DNA of 33,212 bases, taken from positions 1-33,212 of the forward strand of contig CALFWV010000038.1 in assembly GCA_937927825.1 (NCBI GenBank). The letters run 5' to 3'. Shown here one piece after another: positions 32,422 to 33,212 of the stretch (positions are counted from its first letter, which is position 1; every line of letters begins with the position of its first letter). Source of the DNA: an uncultured Caulobacterales bacterium. Its GTDB lineage: Bacteria; Pseudomonadota; Alphaproteobacteria; Caulobacterales; Maricaulaceae. The position numbers were made by a program, and so were the translations under genes. The notes under the pieces are model-generated. The model worked only from the letters and a program-made list of their open reading frames with translations, was not told the origin of the DNA and searched no databases.

Positions 32422-33212
32422 ATGAACATCATCCGAGATACAGACGCTCTACGCGCCTATTGCGACGCGGCGCGAGAGCATGATTTTGTCTGTATCGATA
32501 CGGAGTTCATGCGGGAGAGCACCTTTTACTCCATCCTCTGCCTTGTGCAGGTCGCAACCGTGGAAGAAGACGCCATCATCGACCCGCTCGCGGACGGTAT
32601 TGACCTGACCCCACTCAAAGAGCTTCTCTTGGATAAGAGTATCACAAAAGTCCTACATGCTGCGCGTCAGGATATGGAAATCTTCTACCGCATTTGCGAC
32701 GCCGTGCCCGGGCCGATTTTCGATACACAAATTGCCGGCATGGCCATTGGCCTCGGCGACAGCGCCGGATATGGCGCGCTGGTCAAAGCCCGCCTCGATA
32801 TAAATCTGGATAAAGGCGCCCGCTTTACGGATTGGTCGCGCCGTCCGCTGTCGGAAAAGCAGCTCTCCTATGCGCTCGCCGACGTGACTCACTTGCGTGA
32901 TCTTTATCCGGATGTCCTTCTTGAGTTAAAAGAAAAAGGTCGGCTCGATTGGGTCATGGAGGAAATGTCCCAACATATGGACGAGGCCCTCTACACATTT
33001 GAGCCAGAGGACGCTTGGCAACGCCTGAAATTGCGCGGCAATAAAAAACCATATCTCGCCGCCCTGAAAGCCGCCGCCGCGTGGCGCGAACGCCAAGCCA
33101 TCAAAAAAGATGTCCCGCGTCGCCGCGTGTTAAAAGACGACGCCATGTATGATCTCGCGCAGCAGCGCCCGCGCACAATTGATGCCCTTGCTAAATTACG
33201 CGGGATACCTCG
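32422..33212 (+). CDS. rnd: ribonuclease D (5' part; cut by the window end)
   Basis: At least 263 residues are visible. RNase D is a 3'-to-5' exonuclease that trims tRNA precursors. The DEDD exonuclease motifs are present: D26 and E28 in VCIDTEFMRE, D84 in HAARQDMEIFY, and the YALADVTHL segment with the Y/D pair of the DEDDy group. FDTQIAGMAIGLGDSAGYGALV is also typical. The frame is open to the window end at LAKLRGIP, entering the first HRDC domain. The ATG at 32422 is 5 bp after the DLH stop, so the two genes are likely cotranscribed. Confidence 0.95.
   Translation, partial: MNIIRDTDALRAYCDAAREHDFVCIDTEFMRESTFYSILCLVQVATVEEDAIIDPLADGIDLTPLKELLLDKSITKVLHAARQDMEIFYRICDAVPGPIFDTQIAGMAIGLGDSAGYGALVKARLDINLDKGARFTDWSRRPLSEKQLSYALADVTHLRDLYPDVLLELKEKGRLDWVMEEMSQHMDEALYTFEPEDAWQRLKLRGNKKPYLAALKAAAAWRERQAIKKDVPRRRVLKDDAMYDLAQQRPRTIDALAKLRGIP

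Overview
The window is a stretch of chromosome from a moderate-GC alphaproteobacterium. The content (ATP12-type F1 assembly chaperone, UbiK/BMFP protein, MidA-family methyltransferase beside lgt, a TPR protein ending in a 2OG-Fe(II)-oxygenase-like domain, BlaI/M56 pair, ZnuD-like TonB receptor) best fits the Hyphomonadaceae/Caulobacterales-Maricaulales side of the class. That placement is inference from gene content, not from a phylogeny. Most genes are housekeeping or envelope genes. No insertion sequence, prophage or CRISPR array was seen, and no gene-free stretch exceeds about 260 bp.

Layout. 1-1457: tRNA-Leu(GAG) on the minus strand with a clear promoter, a small lipoprotein, and lipB, whose reading frame extends upstream of its only canonical start. 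1535-8733, all minus: crcB, an RluC/D-type pseudouridine synthase, a TPR/oxygenase-like protein, an ATP12 chaperone, an OsmC protein and a CPA2 antiporter in tightly overlapping order, followed by two tandem DUF805 membrane proteins. 8818-11340: an 840-residue protein with tandem DUF1508-like repeats, one membrane segment, CWD(G/D)S repeats and an unassigned C-terminal domain. 11468-14922, minus: a BlaI-type repressor with two operators in its own promoter, an M56 (BlaR1-like) membrane protease, a protein that looks like the detached C-terminal part of that sensor, then a DegP/DegQ-like protease. 15043-16237: two small uncharacterised genes. 16250-16474: a decayed remnant of a DUF2807 (head-GIN) gene. 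16472-19888, minus: ileS and ubiK.

19977-26553, plus: lgt, midA, pgeF, prs, rplY, pth and a CPA1 antiporter, covering lipoprotein maturation, peptidoglycan quality control, nucleotide supply and translation. 26734-29184, plus: a small secreted protein followed by a TonB-dependent receptor with a His/Glu/Asp-rich loop, which looks like a zinc uptake module. 29231-31437, minus: pyruvate kinase and a LysM lipoprotein. 31676-33212, plus: a dienelactone-hydrolase-like enzyme and the 5' part of rnd, cut by the window end.

The points most worth a second look are the split BlaI/M56 sensor module with visible operators, the DUF1508-repeat membrane protein, the lipB start problem, the DUF2807 pseudogene, the terminator-like hairpin 30-40 nt ahead of rplY, and the putative metal-regulated TonB receptor unit.
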